A stretch of DNA of 64,000 bases from JBFWWP01 sp050246115 (GCA_050246115.1 JBFWWP010000001.1:62001-126000); one strand, 5' to 3'; counted from the first letter of the stretch, positions 8,664 through 17,606 are shown. The notes: generated from the letters alone by a model not told the origin. A program made the numbers and translations.

Positions 8664-9081
8664 ACTCGACCCAGATCAAGCGCATGCACAAGCGACCCTG
8701 GCTCGCGCTTGCCTTGGGACTCGATGCGCGGATCCCAGCCGCTGCCGCCCGCACGTCGGAGCGATCCCGCGATCTCTCCGGCGTGCGGCTCGCTGGCGGC
8801 CGACGAGGCGTCGATCGAACTCGCGAGCAACTCCAACTCGCGCTTGGCGCTTTGTGGGAGAAGCGAACGCGGCATGGCCGCGTTCGCGAGGGGGCTTTCG
8901 AGAGCCTCCTTGGGCGACTCCATGGAGACAGGAAGCTAGCCTCGCACTCGAGTCGGCAGTAGATTGCCGGCAGTAGTTTTTCGACCGGGGCTTCGCGTCG
9001 ACGGCGACGGGGAGCTCGCCTCCTCATCTCAGCGAGAAGGCTCAGGATCTGTCGGGCGACCGGAGCGAGAGTGAGGCTGGC
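8664..9081. other. Intergenic stretch with a possible element scar
   Basis: About 420 bases with no gene I can defend. At 8909-8921 the 13-mer CTTGGGCGACTCC equals the outermost part of the right end of the inverted-repeat element, with no other similarity around it. It could be a worn-down end or chance. Confidence 0.4.
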
Positions 9082-10437
9082 ATGAAGGTGACCTTCCTCG
9101 GGGCTGCGGGCACGGTGACGGGTTCGAAGTACCTCGTCGAGGCTGGGAGCGGCCGTTTCCTGATCGATTGCGGACTGTTCCAGGGAGTGAAGGCGCTTCG
9201 TCGACGGAACTGGGCGCGACTCCCGATCGATCCCGCTACGCTCGACGCCGTGGTCCTGACGCACGCCCATCTCGACCATACGGGATATCTACCGGTGTTG
9301 GTGCGCAATGGCTTTCGCGGCCCGATCTACTGCAACCCACCGACGCTCGACCTCGTGAAGATCCTGCTCGCAGACTCGGCCAAGGTGCAAGAAGAAGAGG
9401 CGCGCTTCGCCAACAAAGAGGGCTACTCGCGCCACCACCCGGCGGTACCGCTGTACGGTACCGAAGAAGTTGCCGCGGTCGAGCCGCAGCTACGCGCGGT
9501 CGGTGTGGCCGATCCACTGCAAGTCGGTGGTTGCGCCGTCCACCGGAGCATTGCCGGTCACATCCTCGGCGCGACCAGCGTTCGCGTCGTGGGCGATGGC
9601 GTGTCCGTGATGTTCTCGGGGGATCTCGGTCGCTTTCACGACCCGCTGATCCCAGCCCCGGACCATGTCGGTGCCGCCGATTGGGTGATCATGGAGTCGA
9701 CCTACGGCGACGAAACCCACGCCGGCGTCGATCCTGTCGAGGCGATCGCCCTGGTCTTGCGCCGAACGATCGATCGTCGTGGTGTGTTGCTCATTCCGTC
9801 GTTCGCGGTTGGACGCGCGCAACACCTCCTGTTCGCGTTGGACGAGGTTTTCCGACGCGGCCTGGTCGAACCGGTACCGGTGTACGTCGACAGCCCCATG
9901 GCGACGGATGTCACCGATCTCTATCTCCGCTATCCGAGCTACCATCGACTCACGCCCGAGGCTTGCCAGCGGGTGTGCTCTCGGGCGAAGTTCACCGCTG
10001 ACGTCGAGGAGTCGAAGCGGATCAACGGGCAGCGAGGTCCGTTCGTCGTCATCGCCTCGAGCGGTATGCTGACGGGCGGCCGTGTTCTCCACCATCTGAA
10101 GCGCATCGCTCCCGAGGCCGAGAACACGATTCTGCTGCCGGGCTACCAGGCCCCCGGCACCCGCGGCGCTGCGCTCGTGCATGGGCGTGAGTCGGTGAAA
10201 GTGCACGGTCGCTACGTGCCGATCCGGGCGGAGGTCGTGCAACTCGGCATGTTCTCCGCGCACGCCGACCAGCACGAGTTGCTCGAGTGGTTGGGGCATG
10301 CGCCGCGCCCGCCCTCCCAGGTGATGCTGGTGCATGGCGAACCCGAGGCCGCCGACGTGCTGCGGGTGCGCATCGAGGAGTTCCTCCGGTTCCCCACGCG
10401 CGCCGCGATCGATGGCGAGACCGTCGTCTGCAGCTGA
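9082..10437 (+). CDS. MBL-fold RNA metallo-hydrolase (beta-CASP, CPSF-like)
   Basis: A 451-residue metallo-beta-lactamase with an inserted beta-CASP domain and a C-terminal RMMBL segment, the architecture of bacterial and archaeal CPSF73-like RNases such as Thermus TTHA0252. Motif 2 is THAHLDHTGYLP near residue 56. Further zinc ligands are in HILGAT near 156 and SGDLGRFHDP near 180. Beta-CASP motifs are visible as MESTYGDETH near 205, SSGMLTGG near 325 and the terminal SAHADQHEL near 394 and LVHGEPEA near 415. It should cleave single-stranded RNA endo- or exonucleolytically in the cytosol. The start has a GAGTGAGG site eight bases upstream. It stands alone between two intergenic regions. Confidence 0.92.
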   Translation: MKVTFLGAAGTVTGSKYLVEAGSGRFLIDCGLFQGVKALRRRNWARLPIDPATLDAVVLTHAHLDHTGYLPVLVRNGFRGPIYCNPPTLDLVKILLADSAKVQEEEARFANKEGYSRHHPAVPLYGTEEVAAVEPQLRAVGVADPLQVGGCAVHRSIAGHILGATSVRVVGDGVSVMFSGDLGRFHDPLIPAPDHVGAADWVIMESTYGDETHAGVDPVEAIALVLRRTIDRRGVLLIPSFAVGRAQHLLFALDEVFRRGLVEPVPVYVDSPMATDVTDLYLRYPSYHRLTPEACQRVCSRAKFTADVEESKRINGQRGPFVVIASSGMLTGGRVLHHLKRIAPEAENTILLPGYQAPGTRGAALVHGRESVKVHGRYVPIRAEVVQLGMFSAHADQHELLEWLGHAPRPPSQVMLVHGEPEAADVLRVRIEEFLRFPTRAAIDGETVVCS

Positions 10438-10683
10438 GCGTGGGCCGCGCGCCGCAATCCTGTGAGCGGGAGTGCGAACGGTCTCAGCGGCGGAGTCGCG
10501 AACGACCGGCCATCGCTGAAGCGTGCGTGGTCGCGCGAGTCGGCATCGGTTAGCCTGGGGCCGCGGTCGGCTGGCGTTTGCACCGGGGATCCCGTAGCTC
10601 GGATCCGCCGCTTGCCTCGCCGACCGAGCCTTCAGGAAGCGAGACTCGATGGACTCGATGAGCGTAGAAACGAGGAGCGGCGA

Positions 10684-11175
10684 GTGATCGGGAGCCCGAA
10701 GTCGAGCTCTGACCGCGATCGCTGGGGGCCGCCCGTCGCGCCGCGCCGCTTCGTCGCTGTCACCGCCTGCTGCACCGTTGCCTTGACCTTGGGGTGTCGG
10801 GGCCCTGGCCCTGGCCAGGGTTCCGGCGTGCTGACAGACGTGCAAACGGCATCGACGCCGGCGGTCTTCCCCAACGATTCGCCGCCGACCCGCGAGCCCT
10901 GGAACGAACTTCCGTTCGTCGCCCGGCCGATCACGGTCCACGTCGTCGAGCGGGGCGACACGTTGTTCGCGCTCGCGCGGCGCTACCAAACGACGGTGCC
11001 GACCTTACGCGAACTCAACCCGGGACTCGACCCAGCTCGCTTGCGGGTGGGAGCACCGTTGATCCTTCCCGGAGGAAAGCCGGCGATTCGCAACGTCCGC
11101 AAGCGAGTCCAGGCCGGCAATCGGGTCGCGGCCCGAACGTCCCCGTCGTTGCGCGGAGAGTCGGGTGGCTGGTGA
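10684..11175 (+). CDS. LysM-domain protein, probable lipoprotein
   Basis: A 163-residue exported protein with one LysM domain at about residues 83-130 (ITVHVVERGDTLFALARRY and the closing GAPLILP), which binds glycan of peptidoglycan. The N terminus has basic residues, a hydrophobic stretch FVAVTACCTVALTLG and a cysteine at 38 that could be the lipidated residue, although the preceding bases of the lipobox (T-L-G-C) are not ideal. The start is GTG at 10684, supported by GAGGAG nine bases upstream. The last bases overlap the GTG start of the following dNTPase gene (GTGA), so the two are translationally coupled. No functional link between them is obvious. Confidence 0.75.
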   Translation: MIGSPKSSSDRDRWGPPVAPRRFVAVTACCTVALTLGCRGPGPGQGSGVLTDVQTASTPAVFPNDSPPTREPWNELPFVARPITVHVVERGDTLFALARRYQTTVPTLRELNPGLDPARLRVGAPLILPGGKPAIRNVRKRVQAGNRVAARTSPSLRGESGGW

Positions 11176-12344
11176 TCGACCCGAAGTCGCGCGAGGAATC
11201 GCTGCTCGCCCCGTATGCCATGGCGTCACGGTCCAGCCGCGGTCGCATTCATGCCGAACTCGAGGACGGGTTTCGTACCGCATTCCAGCGGGACCGGGAC
11301 CGCATCGTGCACTCGACGGCGTTTCGGCGCCTCGAGTACAAGACCCAAGTCTTCATGAACCACGAGGGCGACCACTATCGCACCCGACTGACGCACACGC
11401 TGGAGGTGTCCCAGATCTCGCGCACGATCGCGCGCAGCCTCGAGTTGAACGAGGATCTGGTGGAGGCCATCGCGCTGAGCCACGACCTGGGTCATGCTCC
11501 CTTCGGGCACGCCGGGGAGGAGAAGCTCGACGAGCTCATGGCGCAGTGGGGTGGGTTCGACCACAACCGCCACTGTCTACGAGTGGTCGACGAACTGGAG
11601 CAGCGCTACCCGGACTTTCGGGGGCTCAATCTCTCCTGGGAGATTCGCGAATCCATCGTGAAGCACGCCGGCCCGGATCGGAATCCAGTCTACTCCGCTT
11701 TCGAGCCTGGTTGGCAACCGTTGCTCGAAGCCCAGCTCGCCGACATCGGCGATTCACTGGCCTACGACAGTCATGACATCGACGATGGTCTGCGCTCGGG
11801 CTACGTCACCGTGAACGACCTGCGCTCCCTGCAGCTGTGGTTGACGGCGGAGGAGCGGGTGCGGCAACGTTGGGGGCGCCTTGGGGGACGGGAGCTGATC
11901 GCGCGCACCGTCTCCTCTGTGATCGATGCTCAGGTGCAGGACCTGATCTCCGCGAGTCGGCGGCGAATCGCCGAGTCCGGGGTCGCGTCGGTGGCGGACG
12001 TTCGCCAATGGCGCTGTCCCTTGATCGCCTTCTCCCCAGCGATGCAGGACATGAAGGGCGAACTGCAGCGTTTCCTCCGGTCGCGGCTCTACAATGACTA
12101 CCGCACCCGGAAGATGTCCGAGAAGGGGAAGCGGCTGATCGAAGCGATCTTCGAGGAGTATCGGCGGGATCCGCGACAGCTGCCGCCCGAGTACCTCCAA
12201 CGGATCGACGTGCTCGACGGGGCTCTGCCCCAGCGGGAAGTGTCGCAGGTGATCTGTGACTACGTGGCAGGCATGACCGACCGCTATTGCCAGCAGGAGT
12301 ACGTGCGCATGTTCGTGCCCTTCGGAGATGGCTCGGTGTTGTAG
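11172..12344 (+). CDS. dgt: Deoxyguanosinetriphosphate triphosphohydrolase-like protein (HD domain)
   Basis: A 390-residue HD-domain enzyme that hydrolyses dNTPs to nucleosides and triphosphate. The N terminus LLAPYAMASRSSRGR is a family hallmark. The catalytic metal site is visible: H in RLTHTLEVSQ near residue 75, HD in SHDLGHAPFGH near 100, and the distal aspartate in ADIGDSLAYDSHDIDDG near 190. The C-terminal helical region is complete. The GTG at 11172 overlaps the stop of the LysM gene and keeps the conserved N terminus; an ATG at 11220 would remove part of it. It fits the short dGTPase-like class rather than the longer E. coli Dgt. Confidence 0.92.
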   Translation: MIDPKSREESLLAPYAMASRSSRGRIHAELEDGFRTAFQRDRDRIVHSTAFRRLEYKTQVFMNHEGDHYRTRLTHTLEVSQISRTIARSLELNEDLVEAIALSHDLGHAPFGHAGEEKLDELMAQWGGFDHNRHCLRVVDELEQRYPDFRGLNLSWEIRESIVKHAGPDRNPVYSAFEPGWQPLLEAQLADIGDSLAYDSHDIDDGLRSGYVTVNDLRSLQLWLTAEERVRQRWGRLGGRELIARTVSSVIDAQVQDLISASRRRIAESGVASVADVRQWRCPLIAFSPAMQDMKGELQRFLRSRLYNDYRTRKMSEKGKRLIEAIFEEYRRDPRQLPPEYLQRIDVLDGALPQREVSQVICDYVAGMTDRYCQQEYVRMFVPFGDGSVL

Positions 12345-12382
12345 ATTCGGCGGGCTCAGCTCGGTCGAGGTAGGACGGGTTC

Positions 12383-13492
12383 ATGTCGGTTCACGTGACG
12401 CTCTTGGTCGTCCGCGGCATCTTCTTACTCTGCTGCGCCGGGCTGGGGATTCTGATCGGCGAGCGGCTCGATTCCGGAAACGGCTGGGCAGTTGCTTGGA
12501 CCGTTCCCGTCGGTCTTTTGGCGGGGCTGATCATCATCGGCGTGGAGATGCGATTCGCTCGCTCCTCCATTCAGACGATCTCCGCTATCGTTTTCGGGCT
12601 TCTGGCAGGATTCGCGGCGTCCGCTCTGTTCTCGCCGATCATCGAGGTCATCGTCGAGCGCGTCGCGGTCGGGATCCACGTCAGCGACGCCGAGACCGCG
12701 GCGATCGTGCGGCAGTTCAAGTTCCTGCTGCAGATGGTCGCGACCGTACTCTTCTGCTTCTTTGGCGTGACCATCCTGTTGCAGACGCAGGGGCAGTTCA
12801 AGTTCCTGATTCCCTACGTGGAGTTTCGCAGCGAGGTGAAAGGCCTGCGCCCGATCTTTGCGGATACCAGCGTGATCTTGGAGGGGCAGCTCGGCCCGCT
12901 GGCCGAGGTTGGCTTCTTCGAGAGTCGGCTCGTGGTACCCAGCTTCGTGGCGCGGGAGATCCAAGGCCTGGCAGACTCATCGGACTCGAGGAAGCGGCAG
13001 CTCGGCGAGCGCGGGCTCGCCATCCTGAAGAGCCTGGTCGACCGGCGCTTGGTCGAGGTCGTCACCTACGACGACGGCGCGCCGATCGCGGTGGATGAAC
13101 TCCTCGTGCGTACCGCGCATCGCGAAGGCGCCCGCGTTCTCACGCGGGATCGCAAACTCGACGGCCGGGCCCAACTCGAGGGTGTTTCGACCATCTTCCT
13201 CCCGCGAGTGATCGAGGCGATTCGACCGCACCACGATGTTGGCGACACGGTGGAAGTCGAGATCGTGCGGCGGGGCGAGGAAGAGCAGCAAGGGGTGGGC
13301 TACCTCCCGGATGGCACCCTGATCGTGGTCGACCAGGCTCAGAGCGAGATCGGCAAGGTCTGCGCAGTCGAGATTCGACGCGTCGTGCCCACCGCGGGCG
13401 GACGCATTCTCTTTGCGCGGCGAGTTGCGGGGCCACGCCAGAACGCGGGGACGGGCTCGGGAGGAGAACGCGTGAGCGGCGGCGGTTCGTGA
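12383..13492 (+). CDS. PIN-TRAM domain membrane protein (YacL-like)
   Basis: A 369-residue protein with four N-terminal membrane segments (residues about 7-27, 36-52, 64-84 and 112-133), then a PIN nuclease domain starting at IFADTSVILEG (aspartate at 161) with further acidic residues in VDELLVRTAHREGARVLTRDRKL near 235-258, and a C-terminal TRAM RNA-binding domain near 285-350. This is the layout of Bacillus YacL, which is also next to ispD. PIN domains cut RNA, so a membrane-anchored ribonuclease is likely. The ATG follows GAGGTAGGACGGG. The 3' end overlaps ispD by four bases (GTGA), so the pair is an operon. Confidence 0.88.
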   Translation: MSVHVTLLVVRGIFLLCCAGLGILIGERLDSGNGWAVAWTVPVGLLAGLIIIGVEMRFARSSIQTISAIVFGLLAGFAASALFSPIIEVIVERVAVGIHVSDAETAAIVRQFKFLLQMVATVLFCFFGVTILLQTQGQFKFLIPYVEFRSEVKGLRPIFADTSVILEGQLGPLAEVGFFESRLVVPSFVAREIQGLADSSDSRKRQLGERGLAILKSLVDRRLVEVVTYDDGAPIAVDELLVRTAHREGARVLTRDRKLDGRAQLEGVSTIFLPRVIEAIRPHHDVGDTVEVEIVRRGEEEQQGVGYLPDGTLIVVDQAQSEIGKVCAVEIRRVVPTAGGRILFARRVAGPRQNAGTGSGGERVSGGGS

Positions 13493-14187
13493 GCTCGGAT
13501 CTACCTCGCTGGCACGCGGTCGTCGTCGCGGCCGGCGCCGGACGGCGTTTCGGAGGCGAGACGCGCAAGGTGGGGCTCGAGCTAGCCGGCGCACCGGTGG
13601 TGCTGCACTCGGTTCGCACCTTGAGTGGCGCCGCGAGTTTCGGCGGGGGCGTCGTCGTCGTGCACGCGGACGACGTCGATCTCGCCCGACGCAAGTGGTT
13701 GCCCGAAGGCCAGGGGTGGGCCGTCGCCGTCGGCGGAGTCACTCGCGCCGAGTCGGTGCAAGCCGGCCTGTTGGCGTTGTCGCCCGACGCCGCTTGGGTT
13801 GCCGTCCACGATGCGGCGCGTCCCCTCGTGCTGCAAAGCGACGTCGAAGCCGTGGTGCGGCGTGCGGTCGAGGTCGGCGCCGCGATCCTGGCGACCCCAG
13901 TCGTCGAGACGCTGAAGCGGGTGCGCGCGGGGCTCGTCGCGGAGACCATCGATCGCAGCGAAGTTTGGCGCGCGGAGACGCCGCAGGTGTTTCGCCTCGA
14001 GTGGCTGCGCCGCGCTTATTCGGCATGGCCGCGCGGCGACACCGACGACGCCGCTCTGCTCGAGCGGCTCGGGCTCCCCGTGGCCGTGGTCCCGACCGCG
14101 GGCCCGAATCCGAAGGTCACCGTGGCCGCGGACCTTCGTCTGGCCGAGCGACTGCTCGCGGACCGGGCGGGCGCTTCCGAAGTGTGA
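13489..14187 (+). CDS. ispD: 2-C-methyl-D-erythritol 4-phosphate cytidylyltransferase
   Basis: IspD joins CTP to methylerythritol phosphate in the MEP route to isoprenoids. The 232-residue protein has the nucleotide-binding loop VVVAAGAGRRFGG at residues 11-23, the AVHDAARPLV block near 104, the VVETLKRV segment near 138 and TPQVFRLEWLRRAY near 163, all typical of IspD. The start is GTG at 13489, overlapping the PIN-TRAM stop. IspF, its usual partner, is found 2 kb downstream on the same strand, separated by a beta-barrel gene, rather than fused or adjacent. Cytosolic. Confidence 0.95.
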   Translation: MSSDLPRWHAVVVAAGAGRRFGGETRKVGLELAGAPVVLHSVRTLSGAASFGGGVVVVHADDVDLARRKWLPEGQGWAVAVGGVTRAESVQAGLLALSPDAAWVAVHDAARPLVLQSDVEAVVRRAVEVGAAILATPVVETLKRVRAGLVAETIDRSEVWRAETPQVFRLEWLRRAYSAWPRGDTDDAALLERLGLPVAVVPTAGPNPKVTVAADLRLAERLLADRAGASEV

Positions 14188-14549
14188 CAGGGGGCTACCG
14201 GCTTCGCCCCGAGTGGGCGCGCTTCGACGCCAGCTCGACCCGCGATCCAGCCGCCCCTGACCTGCTGACGACCATTTGTTCGTTGACGATCGCCCGTGTT
14301 GCACCTTTGGGAACGTGGTCCCGATCTGGCCCGGGCAAGGGTTGACCTCCCTCGAGGCTTGGGTCAGACTCCCGCGGTTCCCCGGAATCGGGGAAGGGGA
14401 ATCGGGGCGACAACCCATCGAAGAAGCTCCGGTCCGCATCGGGGCCGCCCGCTCACCAAGGCCGACGATCGGCCGCACGGGTTGCGCGGCGCCCTGGGTA
14501 CGAGGATGCACGACGTGCGAGAATGCACTGGGGGGAAGGATATTCGTCC
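14188..14549 (+). other. Intergenic region upstream of the beta-barrel gene
   Basis: About 360 bases without a gene I can support. It contains a candidate promoter (14342-14370) and the GGGGGAAGG ribosome binding site of the next gene. Confidence 0.5.
14342..14370 (+). promoter_or_regulatory. Candidate sigma-70 promoter for the beta-barrel gene
   Basis: TTGACC at 14342-14347 and CAGACT at 14365-14370 are separated by 17 bases. This would leave a leader of about 170 bases before the ATG at 14550. The -10 box is only a moderate match. Confidence 0.4.
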
Positions 14550-16046
14550 ATGCGTGTCAGTTTTTGGGGCGTGGTTCTCGTTCTTGCGAGTTGTCCGGCC
14601 GTCGGGTTCGCGCAACCCGAGGAGAGCAACTTCGGCGACATCGTTCCCGAGAAGGCCATCCGCATCACGATCAGCGGTGAGCTGAAGCTGTCGTTGGCGT
14701 CGCGCAACTCGCGCGTGTTCAAAGCGATCCTCGGGGCGGCTCGATCCGGTCAGACCCCGGTCCCCCTCGCGGGTACGGCTTCCGCCCCACGACTCGGGCC
14801 CGGCCTCACCGCGGCACAATCGGCGACCCCTCTTGGCGGGACGGGGTCGGAGACGATCCTGAAGCCCACCATCGCTCTGAACCTGGACGTTCAGCTTGCG
14901 GACGGCGTGAACACCGTTTTGACGCTGCAAACGCCCTATCAGTTCGGTGACGAGGGCGGCACCAACACGAGTTCGACGCCCGGCGTGGTCCGGCGCAACC
15001 TCGAGGTCGAGCAGCTCTACGTCAACTGGAAGGGGGCGTTCGTCCCGGAGTTGACCTTGCGCTTCGGTATCCAGGAGTTCAAGCAAGACTTCACCGGGAG
15101 TGGCAACCCCTTCTTCGTCGACGTGTCGCGGGCAGAGACCCCGTTCGACAACCCGGGCCCGAACAACGCCGCTGCCGGGACCGCCGACGTCGGTGCTCCT
15201 CAGTCTGCGAGCGCCGGGCTCGTCAACAGCCAAGAGGCCGCCGGTCTCCATGCGCTCTACGAGTTGGGTGACCTGGATCTCGAACTGTTCTACTTCACGA
15301 TCGGTGAGACCTACCGCAAGAACAGCGACCGCACCTTGTTCGGGTTGTCGTTGTCGACGGCGAGCGATCTCACGGAGGAAATGGCCTGGAGCGCCGGCGT
15401 CGGTCTGTACATGCTCCAGAACGACTCGAGTTCGGTGATCTACACGGTGGGCGGCGGCGGCGCCATTCACCTCATGAACGAGTCGCTGAAGCTCTACGGT
15501 GAAGGCTATGTCCAGGGCGGAGACTACCGCGAGATCGGGGGCCCGGCCAACGGCATCAGCCAGCGCAACGCGTTCGCCCTCTATGGCGGCTTCCGCTACA
15601 CGCTTCCCGACGTGACCGGGAGCCCGTTCTTCGATGTTTCGTACTGGGAGATCTCGGGGGACGACAACGGCGGAGACTCCCGTAACACCGCGTTCGTGTC
15701 GCTCGAGAACAACAACGATACGATCATCGTCGAAGATGGCCTCTATGGTCTGGACATTGATCAGAACTACCGCGCGATCAAAGCCAAGGCCGGATTCAGT
15801 CCGCACAGCCAGTTGCGGGTGGACGCGCTCTACGCGTTTTTCCAGTTGCACGAGAACAACGGCACCTACAGCGCTGCTGGCACCACTCAGGACAAGATCG
15901 GCGATGAATTCGACGTGAGTCTGCGCTATTTCGCGACCGACTACCTGACGTTCCGGGCCGCTGCCGGTTGGCTCGTGGACCCGAAAGCACTCGGCCTCTC
16001 GAGCGAGCTGAGCATCTTCTTGCTCGAGGCGCGCGTCGAGTTCTGA
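14550..16046 (+). CDS. Outer membrane beta-barrel protein (putative porin)
   Basis: A 498-residue exported protein. It has a signal peptide (residues 1-23, hydrophobic WGVVLVLASCPAVG, cleavage after GFA), then alternating polar and aromatic strands separated by acidic glycine-rich loops, as in outer-membrane barrels. It ends in ...EARVEF, and a C-terminal phenylalanine is the usual barrel-assembly signal. Strand-like segments such as LTLRFGIQEFKQDF, FALYGGFRYTL and LRYFATDYLTFRAAAGW support this. I cannot assign a porin family or substrate. The start is the ATG with GGGGGAAGG upstream; nine earlier in-frame codons look like leader. A strong hairpin follows after about 75 bases. It indicates a diderm cell envelope. 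Confidence 0.72.
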   Translation: MRVSFWGVVLVLASCPAVGFAQPEESNFGDIVPEKAIRITISGELKLSLASRNSRVFKAILGAARSGQTPVPLAGTASAPRLGPGLTAAQSATPLGGTGSETILKPTIALNLDVQLADGVNTVLTLQTPYQFGDEGGTNTSSTPGVVRRNLEVEQLYVNWKGAFVPELTLRFGIQEFKQDFTGSGNPFFVDVSRAETPFDNPGPNNAAAGTADVGAPQSASAGLVNSQEAAGLHALYELGDLDLELFYFTIGETYRKNSDRTLFGLSLSTASDLTEEMAWSAGVGLYMLQNDSSSVIYTVGGGGAIHLMNESLKLYGEGYVQGGDYREIGGPANGISQRNAFALYGGFRYTLPDVTGSPFFDVSYWEISGDDNGGDSRNTAFVSLENNNDTIIVEDGLYGLDIDQNYRAIKAKAGFSPHSQLRVDALYAFFQLHENNGTYSAAGTTQDKIGDEFDVSLRYFATDYLTFRAAAGWLVDPKALGLSSELSIFLLEARVEF

Positions 16047-16121
16047 TTCACGGACGCGGCGTTCTTTGCGCCGCGACGAATCGGGGCGCGGAGTGTCGAT
16101 CGGCAACATGGGTTGGCGTGT

Positions 16122-16152
16122 CGAGGCAGGGGCCGTGACGGTCCCTGCCTCG
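16122..16152 (+). terminator. Strong hairpin terminator after the beta-barrel gene
   Basis: CGAGGCAGGG and CCCTGCCTCG form a perfect 10-bp stem with an 11-base loop, followed by ATTCGTTT. A smaller hairpin (GCGGCG/CGCCGC) lies about 60 bases earlier. The long perfect stem suggests factor-independent termination even though the T run is short. Confidence 0.65.
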
Positions 16153-16189
16153 ATTCGTTTAGTGCGGAACTCGAGGGGGGACCCGACCA

Positions 16190-16711
16190 TTGGTCCATGC
16201 GGATGCCATGGGGAGCGAGGAGTCGACTCCCGACACTCGGGTCGGCCTGGGGACCGACGTACACCGGCTCGCACTCGGTCGCAGTCTCTGGGTCGGTGGC
16301 GTGCTGATTCCGGCGGACCGGGGTGCCGTGGGTCACTCGGACGCCGACGTCGTGTTGCACGCCGTTGCCGACGCGCTCCTCGGGGCCGTCGCAGCCGGTG
16401 ACATTGGCGAGCTGTTTCCCGACACCGATCCGAGCCTCGAGGGGCTCGACTCCGCGATCATCGTTCAGGCCGCCCGGGAGCGCGTGGTGGCGGCAGGTTA
16501 CCACGTGGGAAACGTCGACATCGTGGTGGATCTGGAGCGCCCGAAGCTGCGGCCGCACCGGGATGCCATCCGTCAACGCGTCGCGGGGCTGCTCGGGCTC
16601 GACGTGAGGCGGGTCAGTATGAAGGCCAAGACTGCGGAGGGTCTTGGAGCCGTCGGCAGCAACGAGGCGATTGCTTGCCAAGCCGTCGTCCTGGTCTCGC
16701 GGACTCGCTGA
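16190..16711 (+). CDS. ispF: 2-C-methyl-D-erythritol 2,4-cyclodiphosphate synthase
   Basis: IspF cyclises CDP-methylerythritol phosphate with loss of CMP in the MEP pathway and acts as a homotrimer with zinc. The signature GLGTDVHRLA (metal ligands D and H) is at residues 19-28, VGHSDADVVLHAVADALLGA near 46 and VSMKAKTAEGLG near 145. I chose the TTG at 16190 because GAGGGGGGA lies nine bases upstream; the ATG at 16208 has no such site but would give a length closer to the usual 157-160 residues. It is separated from ispD by the barrel gene and has its own upstream spacer after a terminator. Confidence 0.93.
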   Translation: MVHADAMGSEESTPDTRVGLGTDVHRLALGRSLWVGGVLIPADRGAVGHSDADVVLHAVADALLGAVAAGDIGELFPDTDPSLEGLDSAIIVQAARERVVAAGYHVGNVDIVVDLERPKLRPHRDAIRQRVAGLLGLDVRRVSMKAKTAEGLGAVGSNEAIACQAVVLVSRTR

Positions 16712-16787
16712 GGCGTTGACCGGTCGCGCCCGGGGTTGGGCAGTGACCCCGGCCGAAAGCGAGCGCGTAGCGGTGTGCAGCGACATC

Positions 16788-16815
16788 TTGCGAGTCGCAT
16801 CGGGGTCGCTATAAT
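16788..16815 (+). promoter_or_regulatory. Candidate sigma-70 promoter for the tRNA-tuf cluster
   Basis: TTGCGA at 16788-16793 and a perfect TATAAT at 16810-16815 are 16 bases apart, followed by a GC-rich start region (GCGCGGCCC) of the kind found at stable-RNA promoters. It lies about 130 bases before the first tRNA. Confidence 0.65.
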
Positions 16816-16934
16816 GCGCGGCCCTTAGGGTCGGGTTCCGCAGGATTTCGGGCGCGTCTCGCTCGGGTCCCAAACCCCGACACGGGCGTCGGAGCGCTCG
16901 CCGAAGGGTTCGCATCGAGCCGGGGCCGACCTGG

Positions 16935-16948
16935 GCTAACGTAGCTCA
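16935..16948 (+). repeat. 14-bp partial duplication of the tRNA-Thr 5' end
   Basis: GCTAACGTAGCTCA stands directly before and nearly repeats the first 14 bases of the tRNA, GCTAGCGTAGCTCA, with one difference. Confidence 0.8.
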
Positions 16949-17020
16949 GCTAGCGTAGCTCAAAGGTAGAGCTCCCGCCTTGTAAGCGGGGGGTTGTGGG
17001 TTCGATTCCCACCGCTAGCT
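16949..17020 (+). tRNA. tRNA-Thr (anticodon TGT)
   Basis: Acceptor GCTAGCG pairs with CGCTAGC, the anticodon loop CTTGTAA sits between CCCGC and GCGGG, and the T arm has GGTTCGATTCC. Anticodon TGT reads ACA. No CCA is encoded after the discriminator base. It is first in a Thr-Tyr-Gly-Thr cluster upstream of tuf, the same order as E. coli thrU-tyrU-glyT-thrT-tufB. Confidence 0.95.
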
Positions 17021-17093
17021 CTCAACTCGGCTCGGGGCATCTCCCGAGGCGTTGGCAGGGTTGGAGTTCGGACGAGTTATTGGGTTGAACCAG

Positions 17094-17175
17094 GGGCAGG
17101 TTCCCGAGTGGTCAAAGGGGACGGGCTGTAAACCCGTTGCGTTAAGCTTCAGAGGTTCGAATCCTCTCCTGCCCA
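17094..17175 (+). tRNA. tRNA-Tyr (anticodon GTA)
   Basis: Acceptor GGGCAGG pairs with CCTGCCC, the anticodon loop CTGTAAA lies between ACGGG and CCCGT, and a long variable arm (class II) precedes the T arm GGTTCGAATCC. The anticodon is GTA. CCA is not encoded. Confidence 0.95.
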
Positions 17176-17470
17176 TTTCAACCTTCACTCGATCCAACGT
17201 GACCGCCGGAAAGGCCGACCCACTGCCACAGGCGCTTGTCTGGCGTTGCCTGGCGTTGCCTCGAGTTCCGAGTGCTTCCGGATTGGGGGGGGGCGATCCG
17301 TCGCATCGAGGGCCGGCGATTCGGCGCGGGGTGACGCGGATTCTTCTTGGTTTTGTCTTGCAAATCAGGTTGCAGATTGGTCTTCTTACCGCCTTTCTCC
17401 AAGGCTGTGGCTCGCCCCGACAGAGCGAGCGGGTTTCGAGGACCGGGTTGCCTGGGACCGCTGGCGACGC
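17176..17470. other. Spacer between tRNA-Tyr and tRNA-Gly(TCC)
   Basis: Nearly 300 bases, unusually long for a tRNA cluster. It holds a direct repeat of TGGCGTTGCC and a run of nine Gs near 17285, but no gene I can support. Confidence 0.5.
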
Positions 17471-17544
17471 GCGGGTGTAGCTCAATGGTAGAGCCCTAGC
17501 CTTCCAAGCTAGTTACGTGGGTTCGATTCCCATCACCCGCTCCA
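17471..17544 (+). tRNA. tRNA-Gly (anticodon TCC)
   Basis: Acceptor GCGGGTG pairs with CACCCGC, the anticodon loop CTTCCAA lies between CTAGC and GCTAG, and CCA is encoded. Anticodon TCC reads GGA. It differs from the CCC isoacceptor at 6685 mainly in the anticodon and variable region. Confidence 0.95.
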
Positions 17545-17606
17545 CTACTCGAGGAGCGAGGACCGGGGACGCGGCGAGTTCGAGAAGATCGAGATTGGGA
17601 ATCAGC

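Noticed and set aside
14364..16274. 636-residue minus-strand frame opposite the beta-barrel gene
   Set aside because: No signal, motif or ribosome site; the plus-strand gene has a signal peptide, strand pattern and terminator.
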